Positions 26,857 to 36,545 of a DNA stretch of 36,545 bases are shown here, one piece after another. The DNA is from Sideroxydans sp. (GTDB lineage: Bacteria; Pseudomonadota; Gammaproteobacteria; Burkholderiales; Gallionellaceae): NCBI GenBank assembly GCA_011620315.1, contig WOZO01000002.1, positions 1 through 36,545 of the forward strand, given 5' to 3'. Below the pieces are notes generated by a model, which had not been told where the DNA came from, made no database searches, and saw only the letters and a list, made by a program, of their open reading frames with translations. The number at the start of each line of letters is the position of its first letter. Position 1 is the stretch's first letter. A program made the position numbers and the translations under genes.

Positions 26857-28104
26857 TCAGGCTCCGTACACCGGGAACGCGGTGGTCAGCTTCTTCACCT
26901 CGCCCACCACGCGTGCGATCACTGCGTCGTCGGTCGGCGCATCCAGCACGTCGGCGATCAGGTGTGCCAGCTTCTCGGCTTCCAGCTCCTTGAAGCCGCG
27001 TGTGGTCATCGCGGGTGAACCGATGCGGATACCGGAAGTCACGAACGGCTTCTCCGGGTCGTTGGGAATGGCGTTCTTGTTGACGGTGATGTGTGCTTTG
27101 CCCAGTGCTTCTTCGGCAGCTTTGCCGGTCAGCTTCTTGGCGCGCAGATCGACCAGGAACACATGGCTGTCGGTGCGACCGGAGACGATGCGCACGCCGC
27201 GCTCGGTTAGCACTTTGGCCATCACGCGCGCGTTGTCGATCACCTGCTTCTGGTATTCCTTGAATTCCTTGCTGGCCGCTTCCTTGAATGCCACCGCCTT
27301 GGCGGCGATGACGTGCATCAGCGGGCCGCCCTGCAACTGCGGGAAGATGGCGGAGTTCAGCGCCTTCTCATGCTCCGCCTTGGCCAGGATCAGGCCACCG
27401 CGCGGACCGCGCAGGGTCTTGTGAGTGGTGGTGGTGACGAAGTCGGCGATACCGACCGGACTGGGGTAGCAGCCGGCGGCGATCAGACCGGCGTAGTGCG
27501 CCATGTCCACGAACAGGTAGGCACCGACGCTGTCGGCGATGGCACGGAAGCGCTTCCAGTCGATCACCAGCGCGTAGGCGGAAGCACCGGCCACGATCAT
27601 CTTGGGCTTGTGCTCGTCAGCCAAGCGCTGCACTTCGTCGTAGTCGATCTCTTCCTTGTCGTTCAGGCCGTACTGCACAGCCTTGTACAGCTTGCCGCTG
27701 ATGTTCACGGTCGCGCCGTGGGTCAGGTGGCCACCGTGCGCCAGGCTCATACCGAGGATGGTGTCGCCCGGCTTCAGCACGGAGACGTACACGCCCTGAT
27801 TGGCCTGCGAACCGGAGTGCGGCTGCACGTTGGCGTACTCGGCACCGAACAATGCTTTGGCGCGGTCGATGGCCAATTGCTCGGCGACATCCACAAACTC
27901 GCAACCGCCGTAGTAACGCTTGCCGGGATAACCCTCGGCGTACTTGTTGGTCAGCTGGCTGCCCTGCGCCTCCATCACCGCCGGGCTGGTGTAGTTCTCC
28001 GAAGCGATCAGTTCGATGTGATCTTCCTGACGGGCGGTTTCTTTCTGGATCGCGTCCCACAGATCAGGGTCGACGACAGCGAGGGTGTTTTTGCGCGAGA
28101 ACAT
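26857..28104 (-). CDS. glyA: Serine hydroxymethyltransferase
   Basis: [54 protein letters not shown]. Start at MFSRKNTL. Confidence 0.97.
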   Translation of the reverse strand: MFSRKNTLAVVDPDLWDAIQKETARQEDHIELIASENYTSPAVMEAQGSQLTNKYAEGYPGKRYYGGCEFVDVAEQLAIDRAKALFGAEYANVQPHSGSQANQGVYVSVLKPGDTILGMSLAHGGHLTHGATVNISGKLYKAVQYGLNDKEEIDYDEVQRLADEHKPKMIVAGASAYALVIDWKRFRAIADSVGAYLFVDMAHYAGLIAAGCYPSPVGIADFVTTTTHKTLRGPRGGLILAKAEHEKALNSAIFPQLQGGPLMHVIAAKAVAFKEAASKEFKEYQKQVIDNARVMAKVLTERGVRIVSGRTDSHVFLVDLRAKKLTGKAAEEALGKAHITVNKNAIPNDPEKPFVTSGIRIGSPAMTTRGFKELEAEKLAHLIADVLDAPTDDAVIARVVGEVKKLTTAFPVYGA

Positions 28105-28164
28105 GGATAGCTCCAAAGTTAAAGGATAAAAAGAAAGGCGCGCATTTTATCACGCCCGGAAGCT

Positions 28165-28189
28165 AAAACGCCGCCCATCAGGGCGGCGT
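28165..28189 (-). terminator. Rho-independent terminator downstream of pmbA
   Basis: Minus strand ACGCCGCCCTGATGGGCGGCGTTTT. Confidence 0.75.
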
Positions 28190-28209
28190 CCGGCAGCGGG
28201 CCGAGAGCG

Positions 28210-29556
28210 CTATTGACCCGCTATCGACATGCGCCCCAGCAACACCGAACCGCACTGGCGCGAACCCTGCACCAGCACATCGTTGCCGATGGCAACGATG
28301 TCGCGGTACATGTCCTTCAGATTGCCGGCGATGGTAATCTCTTCCACCGCATACCGGATCTCGCCGTTCTCCACCCAAAATCCCGCCGCACCGCGCGAGT
28401 AGTCGCCCGTCACCGGATTGACGCCGTGGCCCAGCAACTCGGTCACCACCAGTCCGCGCCCCATGGTGCGCAGCAGTCCGGCAAAATCCTGCTCGCCCGG
28501 ACGGATGATCAGATTGTGCGTGCCGCCCGCATTGCCGGTGGTCTGCATGCCCAGCTTGCGCGCGCTGTACGTGCCGAGGAAATACCCTTTCAGCACGCCG
28601 TCTTCGACGATGGTGCGATGACGTGTGCGCACGCCTTCGTTGTCGAACGGACTGCTGGCCAGGCCGCGCTTGATGTCCGGCACATCGTCGACGCGCACGA
28701 TATCGGAGAACACTTGCTGGTCCAGCGAACCGGCCAGGAAGGAGGATTTACGGTACAGCGCACCGCCACTCACCGCCTGCACGAAGTGGCCGAACAAGCT
28801 GGCGGCCACCGGCGCTTCAAACAGCACCGGACATTGCATGGTGGACAGCTTGCGCGCTTTCAGGCGGCGCACGGTGCGCTCGGCGGCGATACGCCCGATC
28901 TCTTCCACTTTGAGTATCTCGGTCGCGTTGCGCGCCACGCTGTACCAGTAGTCGCGCTGCATGCCGTCGCCTTTGCCGGCGATCACCGAGCAACTCACGC
29001 TGTGACGCGACGACGCATAACCGCCGCTGAAACCGCGACTGTTGGCCTGCACGAAACAGCCCTGATTGGCATTGACGCTGGCACCCTCGGAATTGACGAC
29101 GCGCTTGTCTGCGGCAAAGGCGGCTTGCTCGCACTCGCGCGCCAGTGCCACCGCCTGATCGACACCGATGCCCCACGGATGGCACAGATCAAGGTCCAGA
29201 TATCCGAAGGCCAATTGATCGGCATCGGGCAGCCCCGCGCACTCGTCCTCGGCGGTGAAACGCGCGATGTTGAGCGCCGCATCCACCGTGTCGTGCACAG
29301 CACGCCGGGAAAAATCCGAGGTGCTGGCATTGCCGCGGCGCTGACCGAGATAGACGGTGACGCTCAATCCTTTGTCGCGGTTGTATTCGATGGTCTCGAT
29401 CTCGCCGTGACGCACGCTGACCGCATGTCCGTCGCCTTCGGACACTTCGGCCACACAGTCCGAAGCCCCCTTCTTGCGGGCGTAAGCGACGATGTCGGCG
29501 GCCAGTTGGCGCAGGGTATCCAGGCTCGATTGGGTGTGATTTACGGGAATGCGCAT
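28210..29556 (-). CDS. pmbA: Metalloprotease PmbA/TldE
   Basis: TRHRTIVEDGVLKGYFLGTYSARKLGMQTTGNAGGTHNLII, VTELLGHGVNPVTGDYSRGAAGFWVENGEI. Confidence 0.95.
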   Translation of the reverse strand: MRIPVNHTQSSLDTLRQLAADIVAYARKKGASDCVAEVSEGDGHAVSVRHGEIETIEYNRDKGLSVTVYLGQRRGNASTSDFSRRAVHDTVDAALNIARFTAEDECAGLPDADQLAFGYLDLDLCHPWGIGVDQAVALARECEQAAFAADKRVVNSEGASVNANQGCFVQANSRGFSGGYASSRHSVSCSVIAGKGDGMQRDYWYSVARNATEILKVEEIGRIAAERTVRRLKARKLSTMQCPVLFEAPVAASLFGHFVQAVSGGALYRKSSFLAGSLDQQVFSDIVRVDDVPDIKRGLASSPFDNEGVRTRHRTIVEDGVLKGYFLGTYSARKLGMQTTGNAGGTHNLIIRPGEQDFAGLLRTMGRGLVVTELLGHGVNPVTGDYSRGAAGFWVENGEIRYAVEEITIAGNLKDMYRDIVAIGNDVLVQGSRQCGSVLLGRMSIAGQ

Positions 29557-29627
29557 AAAATTTTCAGTCGGGAACAAGCGGCAGGGGCGCTATCATAACA
29601 ACATACCGACCTGGAACGACACCCACG

Positions 29628-30143
29628 ATGAAACCGCACAACACCACCGACGAGGAGCTGGAAGAGCTCCCGCCCAGCAAGACCAAGATCAAGAAACAGA
29701 TGCATGACCTGCGCGATCTGGGTAAAGAGCTGACCGAACTTTCCAAGGAGAAATGGCGCGAACTGGACCTGCCTGACAGCTTGTTCGAGGCGCTGGTGGA
29801 ATACAAGCGCATATCCAAATTCGGCGCACAGAAACGCCAGTTGCAATACATCGGCAAATTGATGCGCGACGTGGATACCGCGCCGATTTTGGCCAAGATG
29901 GATATCTGGAGCGGCAATTCGCGCCAGCACACCGCATGGCTGCATCAGGTGGAAGCCTGGCGCGACCGCATGCTGGAAGAGCCGGATGCGCTGACCGAAT
30001 TCCTGACCCAGCATCCCGAAGCGGATGTGCAAAGACTGCGCACGCTGATCCGCAATGCGCTCAAAGAAAAAGAACTGAACAAGCCGCCGAAGTCCTACCG
30101 CGAGATATTCCAGTTGCTGCGCGAGATCATTCCTCAACCATAA
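29628..30143 (+). CDS. yjgA: Ribosome-associated protein YjgA/DarP (DUF615)
   Basis: SKTKIKKQMHDLRDLGKELTELSKEKWRELDLPDSLFEALVEYKRISKFGAQKRQLQYIGKLMRDVD. Confidence 0.93.
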   Translation: MKPHNTTDEELEELPPSKTKIKKQMHDLRDLGKELTELSKEKWRELDLPDSLFEALVEYKRISKFGAQKRQLQYIGKLMRDVDTAPILAKMDIWSGNSRQHTAWLHQVEAWRDRMLEEPDALTEFLTQHPEADVQRLRTLIRNALKEKELNKPPKSYREIFQLLREIIPQP

Positions 30144-30151
30144 AACCTCAC

Positions 30152-30280
30152 GTCCACGAAAGACACCAAAAGCACGAACTAAACAGCCATCTTTAATTCA
30201 GGCGATGAGCCTGGTCGCGCATTCTTTCGTGACTTTCGTGACTTTCGTGACTTTCGTGTTTTTCGTGTTTTTCGTGGACA
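30152..30280. repeat. Intergenic tandem (CTTTCGTGA)n array forming one arm of an inverted repeat with GTCCACGAAAGACACC
   Basis: attctttcgtgactttcgtgactttcgtgactttcgtgtttttcgtgtttttcgtggac; opposite arm gtccacgaaagacaccaaaagcacgaa. Confidence 0.85.
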
Positions 30281-30305
30281 GACCCAACTCACCTAAATCC
30301 ATCTC

Positions 30306-31001
30306 ATGAACGATCTTCTACCCCACATCGCCTTCGACAGCGGACGCGAGCCGCGCTACAGCATGATCTGGCTGCACGGCCTGGGTGCCAGCGGCGATGA
30401 TTTCGTGCCGGTGGCGGAGGCTTTGCAAGTACCGCACTCGATACGCCATATCTTCCCGCATGCGCCGCAGATGCCGGTCACGCTCAACGGCGGATTCGTG
30501 ATGCCGGCCTGGTACGACATCCGCAACGCCGATGCTTCAAGCTGGAACCGCACCGACCACGCTTCCATGCAGGACGGCGCGGGCATTCGCGCTTCGCAGC
30601 AGGCGATCGACGCCTTCATCGAACGCGAGATCGCGCACGGCATTCCGGCTGCCAACATCTTTCTCGCGGGATTTTCCCAGGGCGGCGCCATCGCGCTGCA
30701 ATGCGGGTTGCGCAGGCAAGCGGGGCTGGGCGGAATACTGGCTTTATCCACCTATCTGCCGCTGGCGGATACGCTACAGGCCGAGGCATCTGCAGCCGGA
30801 TTGCACACACCGTTGTTCATGGCGCACGGGCGACAGGATCCGGTGGTACCTTATGCGCTGGGAACACACTCCTTAAAGTTGCTGCAGGTTGCGGGCTGCG
30901 AGGTGGATTGGCACGAGTACGACATGCCGCATTCGGTGTGCATGGAAGAGATCGACGACATCTCCGGCTGGCTCAGCCGGTACATGTCGCGCGCGGATTA
31001 G
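30306..31001 (+). CDS. Phospholipase/carboxylesterase family alpha/beta hydrolase
   Basis: MIWLHGLGASGDDFVPVAEAL, FLAGFSQGGAIALQCGL, HGRQDPVVPY, catalytic His in EYDMPHSV. Confidence 0.93.
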   Translation: MNDLLPHIAFDSGREPRYSMIWLHGLGASGDDFVPVAEALQVPHSIRHIFPHAPQMPVTLNGGFVMPAWYDIRNADASSWNRTDHASMQDGAGIRASQQAIDAFIEREIAHGIPAANIFLAGFSQGGAIALQCGLRRQAGLGGILALSTYLPLADTLQAEASAAGLHTPLFMAHGRQDPVVPYALGTHSLKLLQVAGCEVDWHEYDMPHSVCMEEIDDISGWLSRYMSRAD

Positions 31002-32521
31002 GCTTCGCTGGCGAAGTCCTGCTCCATCATGCGGTAACGCGCGAGATCGTAATCGTCACCGCGCTCGACCAGCCCCAGCGGCAACAATAGATACGCCTTG
31101 TCTTCCAGTTCCATATTGAGGCTGCGCTGCGGCGTGTAGGTATCCTGCTTCATCAGCAGCCAAGCCTCGCCGCTGGTATCGGCCGGACGGTTCAGATACA
31201 GACCGAGTTGTCCGCCTTCCGGCCCCTTCACCGCTCGATCATGCAAAGGCACGCCCACCACGCGCGGACTCAACACCTCGACGCCTATATGCAAAGCGCC
31301 GTCGCGGTCGCGGCTAAGACGACGCACCACGCCCGCGCCCCAGTGGCTGACACTCTCCGGCTTGCTGCCGACCAGCGCGCCGATCTTGATACCGTCGACA
31401 CGCGCCGCTTGCACCACGCTGCGAAAACCGGTGGCGCTGATGTCTTCGATCTCCCAGGTTTCGCTCTCTTCCGCGCCGAAATTCAAACCGAAATCGCTGT
31501 GCTCCAGCATCTTGAGGAATCCGTTGGCAACCTTGAGATTGACCTTGATCTTGCGGCGCGGCGTGCGGCGCGTGGGCGGCGGCAGGGTCAGGCTCTGCAC
31601 CAACCTTGCCGCGATATCCTTCACCAGTTCCGCTTCGAAATTGGCGCCGTACAGATTCAAACCGTCCGGCAGGATGCCTTTGTCCAGCGTCTTGATCATG
31701 CTGTCCAGCATCTGCCGCATGTTGTCGGCCACGATGTAGCGCAAGGCGGGATGGATGGTGCCTTCCGCCGTGGCGCGCATGGGCGGCGTGGGCTGGGCCA
31801 TATCGAATACGTACAGCGCCGTGCCGTTGTAAGCGCCGAACACCTGCACGCCCTTGCCCAGTGCGGCGAACAGGCGCTCGGCGACATGTTCCTGCACCGG
31901 ATTGAGGTTGCCGGCACTGCAGCCGTACCACAGCATCAATACTGCAAAAGCCTCGTTGGTGCTGAGATTGCAGCCGGGATAGACCGCGACACTCTCGTTG
32001 CCGAATTCCTGCACCTCGGCCATTTGGTAATACACCGCCAAGCGTCGCCACAAGGTTGGATCGACCATCGCATAACGCGCGGCCGCCATCTTGAGCAGGC
32101 CGCCGATGGCGCCGATGCCGCGCGTACATAACAGGGCCAGATCCGGCTTGACCGCCGAGGCACCTTTGGCGTTTTCCCGGTAGCGTTGCAGCACGTCGAA
32201 ATGTGCGTAATCGCTCTGGGTGTAATAGGCATCCAGCAGCGTCCACAGACGATTCTCCTGGAATTGCGAGAGTGTTTGCAGCGTGAAGTAGTCGTGCAGC
32301 AGCTTGCGCACATGGCCCTGTGCTGCCTGATCGTAAAGCTTCAGCACGGCCCAATGATGGTCGAGTTTGAAATTTCCCGCCTGCTCGCTGATGGCCTCAA
32401 GCCAGTCGGTCAGTTCCTGCAGAGCATTGATCGAATCATGTTTTGGAACGTCGTCAAGCAACGACTGCGCGGACTTCATTTCCGCCAGCGGATGATCAGA
32501 TTTCTTGCCAAATAACCCCAT
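30998..32521 (-). CDS. PilZ-like domain protein (possible c-di-GMP binding), large N-terminal uncharacterised region
   Basis: MGLFGKKSDHPLAEMKSAQSLL; C-terminal TRRTPRRKIKVNLKV...WEIEDISATGFRS matches a PilZ-like RxxxR...DxSxxG pattern. Confidence 0.6.
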   Translation of the reverse strand: MGLFGKKSDHPLAEMKSAQSLLDDVPKHDSINALQELTDWLEAISEQAGNFKLDHHWAVLKLYDQAAQGHVRKLLHDYFTLQTLSQFQENRLWTLLDAYYTQSDYAHFDVLQRYRENAKGASAVKPDLALLCTRGIGAIGGLLKMAAARYAMVDPTLWRRLAVYYQMAEVQEFGNESVAVYPGCNLSTNEAFAVLMLWYGCSAGNLNPVQEHVAERLFAALGKGVQVFGAYNGTALYVFDMAQPTPPMRATAEGTIHPALRYIVADNMRQMLDSMIKTLDKGILPDGLNLYGANFEAELVKDIAARLVQSLTLPPPTRRTPRRKIKVNLKVANGFLKMLEHSDFGLNFGAEESETWEIEDISATGFRSVVQAARVDGIKIGALVGSKPESVSHWGAGVVRRLSRDRDGALHIGVEVLSPRVVGVPLHDRAVKGPEGGQLGLYLNRPADTSGEAWLLMKQDTYTPQRSLNMELEDKAYLLLPLGLVERGDDYDLARYRMMEQDFASEA

Positions 32522-32650
32522 AACCACTGTTATCTCCCCTGCAGGTGCGCACCTTGTGGCCACAATATAAGCACATTTCGCAGGCGCTGCACATAGGGAG
32601 AACGGTCTATATATCGGCATATATCCGCATAAAGTGCCAAATCCGGTAAG

Positions 32651-33364
32651 TTGCTCTATGCTCTCCCCATGATTTTGCTATTGCAAGAAGACACGCTCTT
32701 CCCTCCGGTCACACAAGCGCTCAGGCAACCGAACGGACTGCTCGCCGCCGGTGGCGTCCTGTCGCCCGCGCGATTGCTGGATGCCTACCGGCACGGCATC
32801 TTCCCCTGGTTCGGCGAAGGCGATCCCATCCTGTGGTGGAGCCCCGATCCGCGCATGGTTCTGTTCCCGCACGAATTCAAACTCTCGCATTCACTGCGCA
32901 AGACTTTGCGCCGTGGCGCATACCAACTGCGCACCGACACGGCCTTCGAACAAGTGATGCGCGCCTGCGCCGCGCCGCGCGAGGGGCAGGACGGCACCTG
33001 GATACAGGAAGAGATGGTACAGGCATATTGCGAATTGCATCGCTTGGGCTATGCACATTCTGTTGAGACCTGGATGGATGACGAACTGGTCGGCGGCCTG
33101 TACGGCATGAGTATCGGCAAGATGTTCTACGGCGAATCGATGTTCAGCCGTCGCACGGATGCTTCCAAGATCGCACTGGCGCATCTGTGCGCGCAATTGC
33201 GGCGCTGGGACTTCGGCATGATCGACTGCCAGATGAACACACCACACCTCGCGTCGCTCGGCGCGCGCGAGATACCACGCCAGCCTTTCATCACCGAGTT
33301 AACGCGGCTGGCCGCATCTCATGCACCGCCCGCCCGATGGCAATTCGAGGTTGCGAACTGGTAA
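32651..33364 (+). CDS. aat: Leucyl/phenylalanyl-tRNA--protein transferase
   Basis: [78 protein letters not shown]. Confidence 0.96.
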   Translation: MLYALPMILLLQEDTLFPPVTQALRQPNGLLAAGGVLSPARLLDAYRHGIFPWFGEGDPILWWSPDPRMVLFPHEFKLSHSLRKTLRRGAYQLRTDTAFEQVMRACAAPREGQDGTWIQEEMVQAYCELHRLGYAHSVETWMDDELVGGLYGMSIGKMFYGESMFSRRTDASKIALAHLCAQLRRWDFGMIDCQMNTPHLASLGAREIPRQPFITELTRLAASHAPPARWQFEVANW

Positions 33365-33365
33365 A

Positions 33366-34226
33366 TCAGACTGTGCTGGACACCACGCAGTTGCGGCCCT
33401 TGCGTTTGGCTTCATACATCGCGTCGTCGGCTCGGGCGTAGATGCTTTCCTGGGTGTCGCCTTCCCTGAAGTTGGCGATACCGACACTGACGGTAACATT
33501 CCCCACCACCGGAAAAGAGCGGTCCGCCACCACCTTGCGCAATTTCTCTGCCAGCGGTCCAATATCCTCGCCGCCCGCCACGTTCGCCAGCAGGCAGAAC
33601 TCCTCGCCGCCGACACGGAACAACTGATCTGCGCTGCGCACCGCGCCTCTTATACGTTCGCATACACTGCGCAACACCTCATCGCCCACCTGATGACCAT
33701 AGGTGTCGTTGATACTTTTGAAGTGATCGACATCGATCATCAGCAAGGCGAAACGATGATCATGGCGCGTGGCATTGGATACGGCGCGGTCCAGCACCTC
33801 GTGGAACTTGCGCCGGTTGTATGTGCCGGTCAAGGGATCGGCCACCACCAGATGCTCCAACTCCGACTTTAGCTTTTCCAGTTGCGCATTGCTCTCGCGT
33901 AACGCATGCCCAGCCCGCTCGGCACGATCCAGCATGACGGCGGCATACAGCCCGAACACGACAACCAGCACGGACACCAGTATCCGCATATACAGCTCGA
34001 CCGGCTCCATCTCGAACAGGCCGTGATGGAAGGCCTCACCCAGACCGAACAGGTAGACGTCTATGATCGTATCCAGCAGCCAGAACAGCGGCACTATCAG
34101 CACGCCGGCCCAAGCGACCCGTCGCGAGTCCCGGCTCAGATGGGTCAGCGCCCCGAACCACAGACACAGGATGCAGAACCTTCGCTGTCGCTGCCTTTGT
34201 GCAGGCTCATTACCATCCTGTCGCAT
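33366..34226 (-). CDS. GGDEF-domain diguanylate cyclase with N-terminal membrane segments
   Basis: DPLTGTYNRRKFHEVLDRA, LMIDVDHFKSINDTYGHQVGDEVLRSV, RVGGEEFCLL. Confidence 0.93.
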   Translation of the reverse strand: MRQDGNEPAQRQRQRRFCILCLWFGALTHLSRDSRRVAWAGVLIVPLFWLLDTIIDVYLFGLGEAFHHGLFEMEPVELYMRILVSVLVVVFGLYAAVMLDRAERAGHALRESNAQLEKLKSELEHLVVADPLTGTYNRRKFHEVLDRAVSNATRHDHRFALLMIDVDHFKSINDTYGHQVGDEVLRSVCERIRGAVRSADQLFRVGGEEFCLLANVAGGEDIGPLAEKLRKVVADRSFPVVGNVTVSVGIANFREGDTQESIYARADDAMYEAKRKGRNCVVSSTV

Positions 34227-34364
34227 ACTTGTACTCGATATTGATATTTTTCAGAAACGTAACACGCCAGCCTGCGAGCTGCAAACCTCCGCAAAATCGG
34301 GCTTACCGTCGCAAGCGCGGAATTGGTACACTTGCACACCGCTCGCGCCAACACCGTATCCCGC

Positions 34365-35102
34365 ATGAGTCTGCTCAACGACATCCCGCTCTCTTCCATC
34401 CAGCTCTATCTGACTGCGCCCTATCCGTGCAGTTATCTGGACGGACTGGAAGCGCGCTCACAGGTCGCCACGCCGTCCTTTCTCATCAACGCGCAGGTCT
34501 ATTCCGAGCTGGTGCGGCAGGGCTTTCGCCGCAGCGGCACATTCACCTACCGGCCGCGTTGCGACATCTGTCGCCAGTGCGTGCCGGTGCGCGTCGCGAT
34601 GGATGCATTCGCAGCGACACGCTCGCAGCGCCGCAGCTGGAAGAAACACGGCGACCTGCATGTCGAGTTGCTGCCGCTGGAGGACAAGCCGGAATATTTC
34701 GAGTTGTACCGGCGCTACCAGCAGGCGCGCCATGCAGATGGCAGCATGGCGGATGACGATCCCGAGCAGTACCGCAACTTTCTGCTGCAAAGCCATGTAG
34801 ACAGTATGCTGGTGGCGTTCCGCGAAAACGGCGTGCTGCGCATGGTCAGCATCGTGGATGTACTGAAAGACGGTCTGTCCGCGGTGTACACCTTCTACGA
34901 TCCGGATGTGCCCGGTGCCAGCTTCGGCACTTACAACGTGCTGTGGCAGATCGAGCTGTGCCGCAAACTGGAACTGCCTTATCTCTATCTGGGCTACTGG
35001 ATCGCCGCCTCGCGCAAGATGGCATACAAAGCCTCCTTCCAACCCCTGCAAGGTCTGCGTGACGGACACTGGCATCTACTGGAAACTGAAAACCGCACAT
35101 GA
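34365..35102 (+). CDS. bpt: Aspartate/glutamate leucyltransferase (arginyltransferase-type, N-end rule)
   Basis: [96 protein letters not shown]. Confidence 0.95.
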   Translation: MSLLNDIPLSSIQLYLTAPYPCSYLDGLEARSQVATPSFLINAQVYSELVRQGFRRSGTFTYRPRCDICRQCVPVRVAMDAFAATRSQRRSWKKHGDLHVELLPLEDKPEYFELYRRYQQARHADGSMADDDPEQYRNFLLQSHVDSMLVAFRENGVLRMVSIVDVLKDGLSAVYTFYDPDVPGASFGTYNVLWQIELCRKLELPYLYLGYWIAASRKMAYKASFQPLQGLRDGHWHLLETENRT

Positions 35103-35980
35103 TCATCCGACTGGCACTGTTCCCATTCCTGATACTGGCCCTGCCCTTTGCCGGGCATTGGCTGGCAGACAACGAGACCGCATGGGCTTACAACGAACTC
35201 AATACCCAATCCCTTACGCCGATACTGGCCGCGCTTGCTACGCTGCTAGCGCTATTGATCGCGGTCGAGTTCGGCGGCAACCGCCAGCGCTCTTTGCTCA
35301 AACTGCAGCGCAGCTATTTCCTGGCACTGAGTGGCGCGGGGGCCGTGTGCGGATGGCTGCTGCTTTACCTGAATCAATACGCCGAAAGCTGGCTGGTGCC
35401 CGGCGCGCTGGATGTCACCGGCATGCTGGCACTGACCCTGTTGTTCGCGCTCTTGCTGCCGACCGTGCTCGGCTTGCGCACCCTGCTCGCCGGCGTGCCC
35501 GGCATACTGCAACGGCTGGCGCGCTTGCCTGCACTGCCCGCTCTTGCCGGCAGCCATGCCGTCAACGTGCTGGTGCCGCTCGCCCTGCTGGGACTGCTAG
35601 GCGGCGCGGCATGGCCGGATACACTTTTCTGGCTGCTGTGGGCTTCCCCCTTGTTGCTGCTGGTCGGCTTGCAGCTGATGTGGCATGAGCGCAGCATCTT
35701 CGCCGAACTGGCGACCGGTGACTGGGGGCGTGTGCTGTGTGCCGCGCTGTCCGGCCTGCTGGTGTGCAACGTCGCCGTGCTGGCGTTCCGTCTCGGCGGC
35801 GGCACGCTAATCGTGCAACTGCCCAACGCCGCCTTCGCGCAACTCGGCTACGCCCTGTTCGGCCTGCTCAGCCTGCAACTGGGCGATGTGATCGCCGAAT
35901 TCTGGCGCGGCAAGACGCGCGGCGAAGTATTCAAACGCAAATCCTTTCCCATTCCAGTCGTTACCAAGAAAGAGCAGTGA
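35099..35980 (+). CDS. Hypothetical integral membrane protein
   Basis: Multiple hydrophobic segments; ATGA overlap with bpt and overlap with pyrD start support a real gene. Confidence 0.7.
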   Translation: MIIRLALFPFLILALPFAGHWLADNETAWAYNELNTQSLTPILAALATLLALLIAVEFGGNRQRSLLKLQRSYFLALSGAGAVCGWLLLYLNQYAESWLVPGALDVTGMLALTLLFALLLPTVLGLRTLLAGVPGILQRLARLPALPALAGSHAVNVLVPLALLGLLGGAAWPDTLFWLLWASPLLLLVGLQLMWHERSIFAELATGDWGRVLCAALSGLLVCNVAVLAFRLGGGTLIVQLPNAAFAQLGYALFGLLSLQLGDVIAEFWRGKTRGEVFKRKSFPIPVVTKKEQ

Positions 35981-36545
35981 TGTCATTTTTCCAGTTGTTC
36001 CGCCCCGCCCTGTTCGCGCTCGATGCCGAGACCGCGCACCACGCCACCCTCGACGGCCTGAAGACCGCGCAATGCCTGGGCCTCACCTCGATGATGTTCA
36101 AGCGCCCGGCGGATGATCCGCGCACCGTGATGGGGCTGACCTTCCCCAATCCGGTCGGACTGGCCGCAGGTCTGGACAAGAACGGCGAAGTGATCGACGC
36201 GCTGGCCGCGTTCGGCTTCGGCTTCATCGAGATCGGCACCGTCACCCCGCGCGCCCAGCCCGGCAATCCCAAACCGCGCATGTTCCGCATCCCCGAAGCG
36301 CAGGGCGTGATCAACCGCATGGGCTTCAATAACGGCGGCGTGGATGCGCTGATCGAGAACGTGAAGCGCGCGAAATTCAAAGGCATCCTCGGCATCAACA
36401 TCGGCAAGAACGCCGACACCCCCATCGAAAAGGCAGCAGACGATTACCTGATCGGCCTGCGCAAGGTGTACCCAAACGCCAGCTACGTCGCGATCAACAT
36501 CTCCTCGCCCAACACCAAGAACCTGCGCCAGTTGCAGGGCAGCGA
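35980..36545 (+). CDS. pyrD: Dihydroorotate dehydrogenase (quinone), class 2; partial, truncated at right edge
   Basis: Manual translation: [28 protein letters not shown]...[47 protein letters not shown]...NRMGFNNGG...[19 protein letters not shown]. Confidence 0.96.
   Translation, partial: MSFFQLFRPALFALDAETAHHATLDGLKTAQCLGLTSMMFKRPADDPRTVMGLTFPNPVGLAAGLDKNGEVIDALAAFGFGFIEIGTVTPRAQPGNPKPRMFRIPEAQGVINRMGFNNGGVDALIENVKRAKFKGILGINIGKNADTPIEKAADDYLIGLRKVYPNASYVAINISSPNTKNLRQLQGS

Noticed and set aside
28213-29598. 461-aa plus-strand ORF opposite pmbA
   Set aside because: Antisense shadow of pmbA with no recognisable domain.
30224-30280. Short CRISPR-like array
   Set aside because: Units are only ~9 nt and contiguous with no unique spacers; a simple tandem repeat.

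Overview
The window is a GC-rich proteobacterial chromosome segment. Gene content suggests Betaproteobacteria, but I could not confirm this. Most of it is an ordinary minus-strand housekeeping backbone: SPOR protein, coaX, birA, patatin, maeB, mqo, hrpA, SNase, pgpA, thiL, nusB, ribH, ribBA, ribE, ribD, nrdR, glyA, pmbA. A shorter right-hand part has yjgA, a carboxylesterase, a PilZ-like protein, aat, a GGDEF protein, bpt and a partial pyrD. Two regions are accessory. (1) The left ~1.95 kb looks like the end of a genomic island at tRNA-Met(CAU): a tyrosine integrase plus a truncated restriction-like gene preceded by a G9 tract. The ORF track omits the truncated gene. (2) The 9.9-20 kb stretch holds two toxin-antitoxin pairs, an RlaP-like nucleotidyltransferase, a frameshifted MmeI-like type IIL restriction-modification gene, and hrpA. 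The strongest observation is in hrpA. Its reading frame carries a 582-nt (194-codon) in-frame insert encoding a complete DUF559/Vsr-like endonuclease domain. The insert is bracketed by GC-rich palindromic repeats (core CCCTCTCCC-NN-CGGGGGAGGG) that translate as PSPTPPPVGEG-like peptides. The same repeats occur at other sites in hrpA, inside the neighbouring MmeI-like gene, and between the two genes. Several are inverted pairs, like BIMEs. This suggests a nuclease-associated, protein-coding palindromic repeat system. All calls come from reading the sequence; no database search was run.
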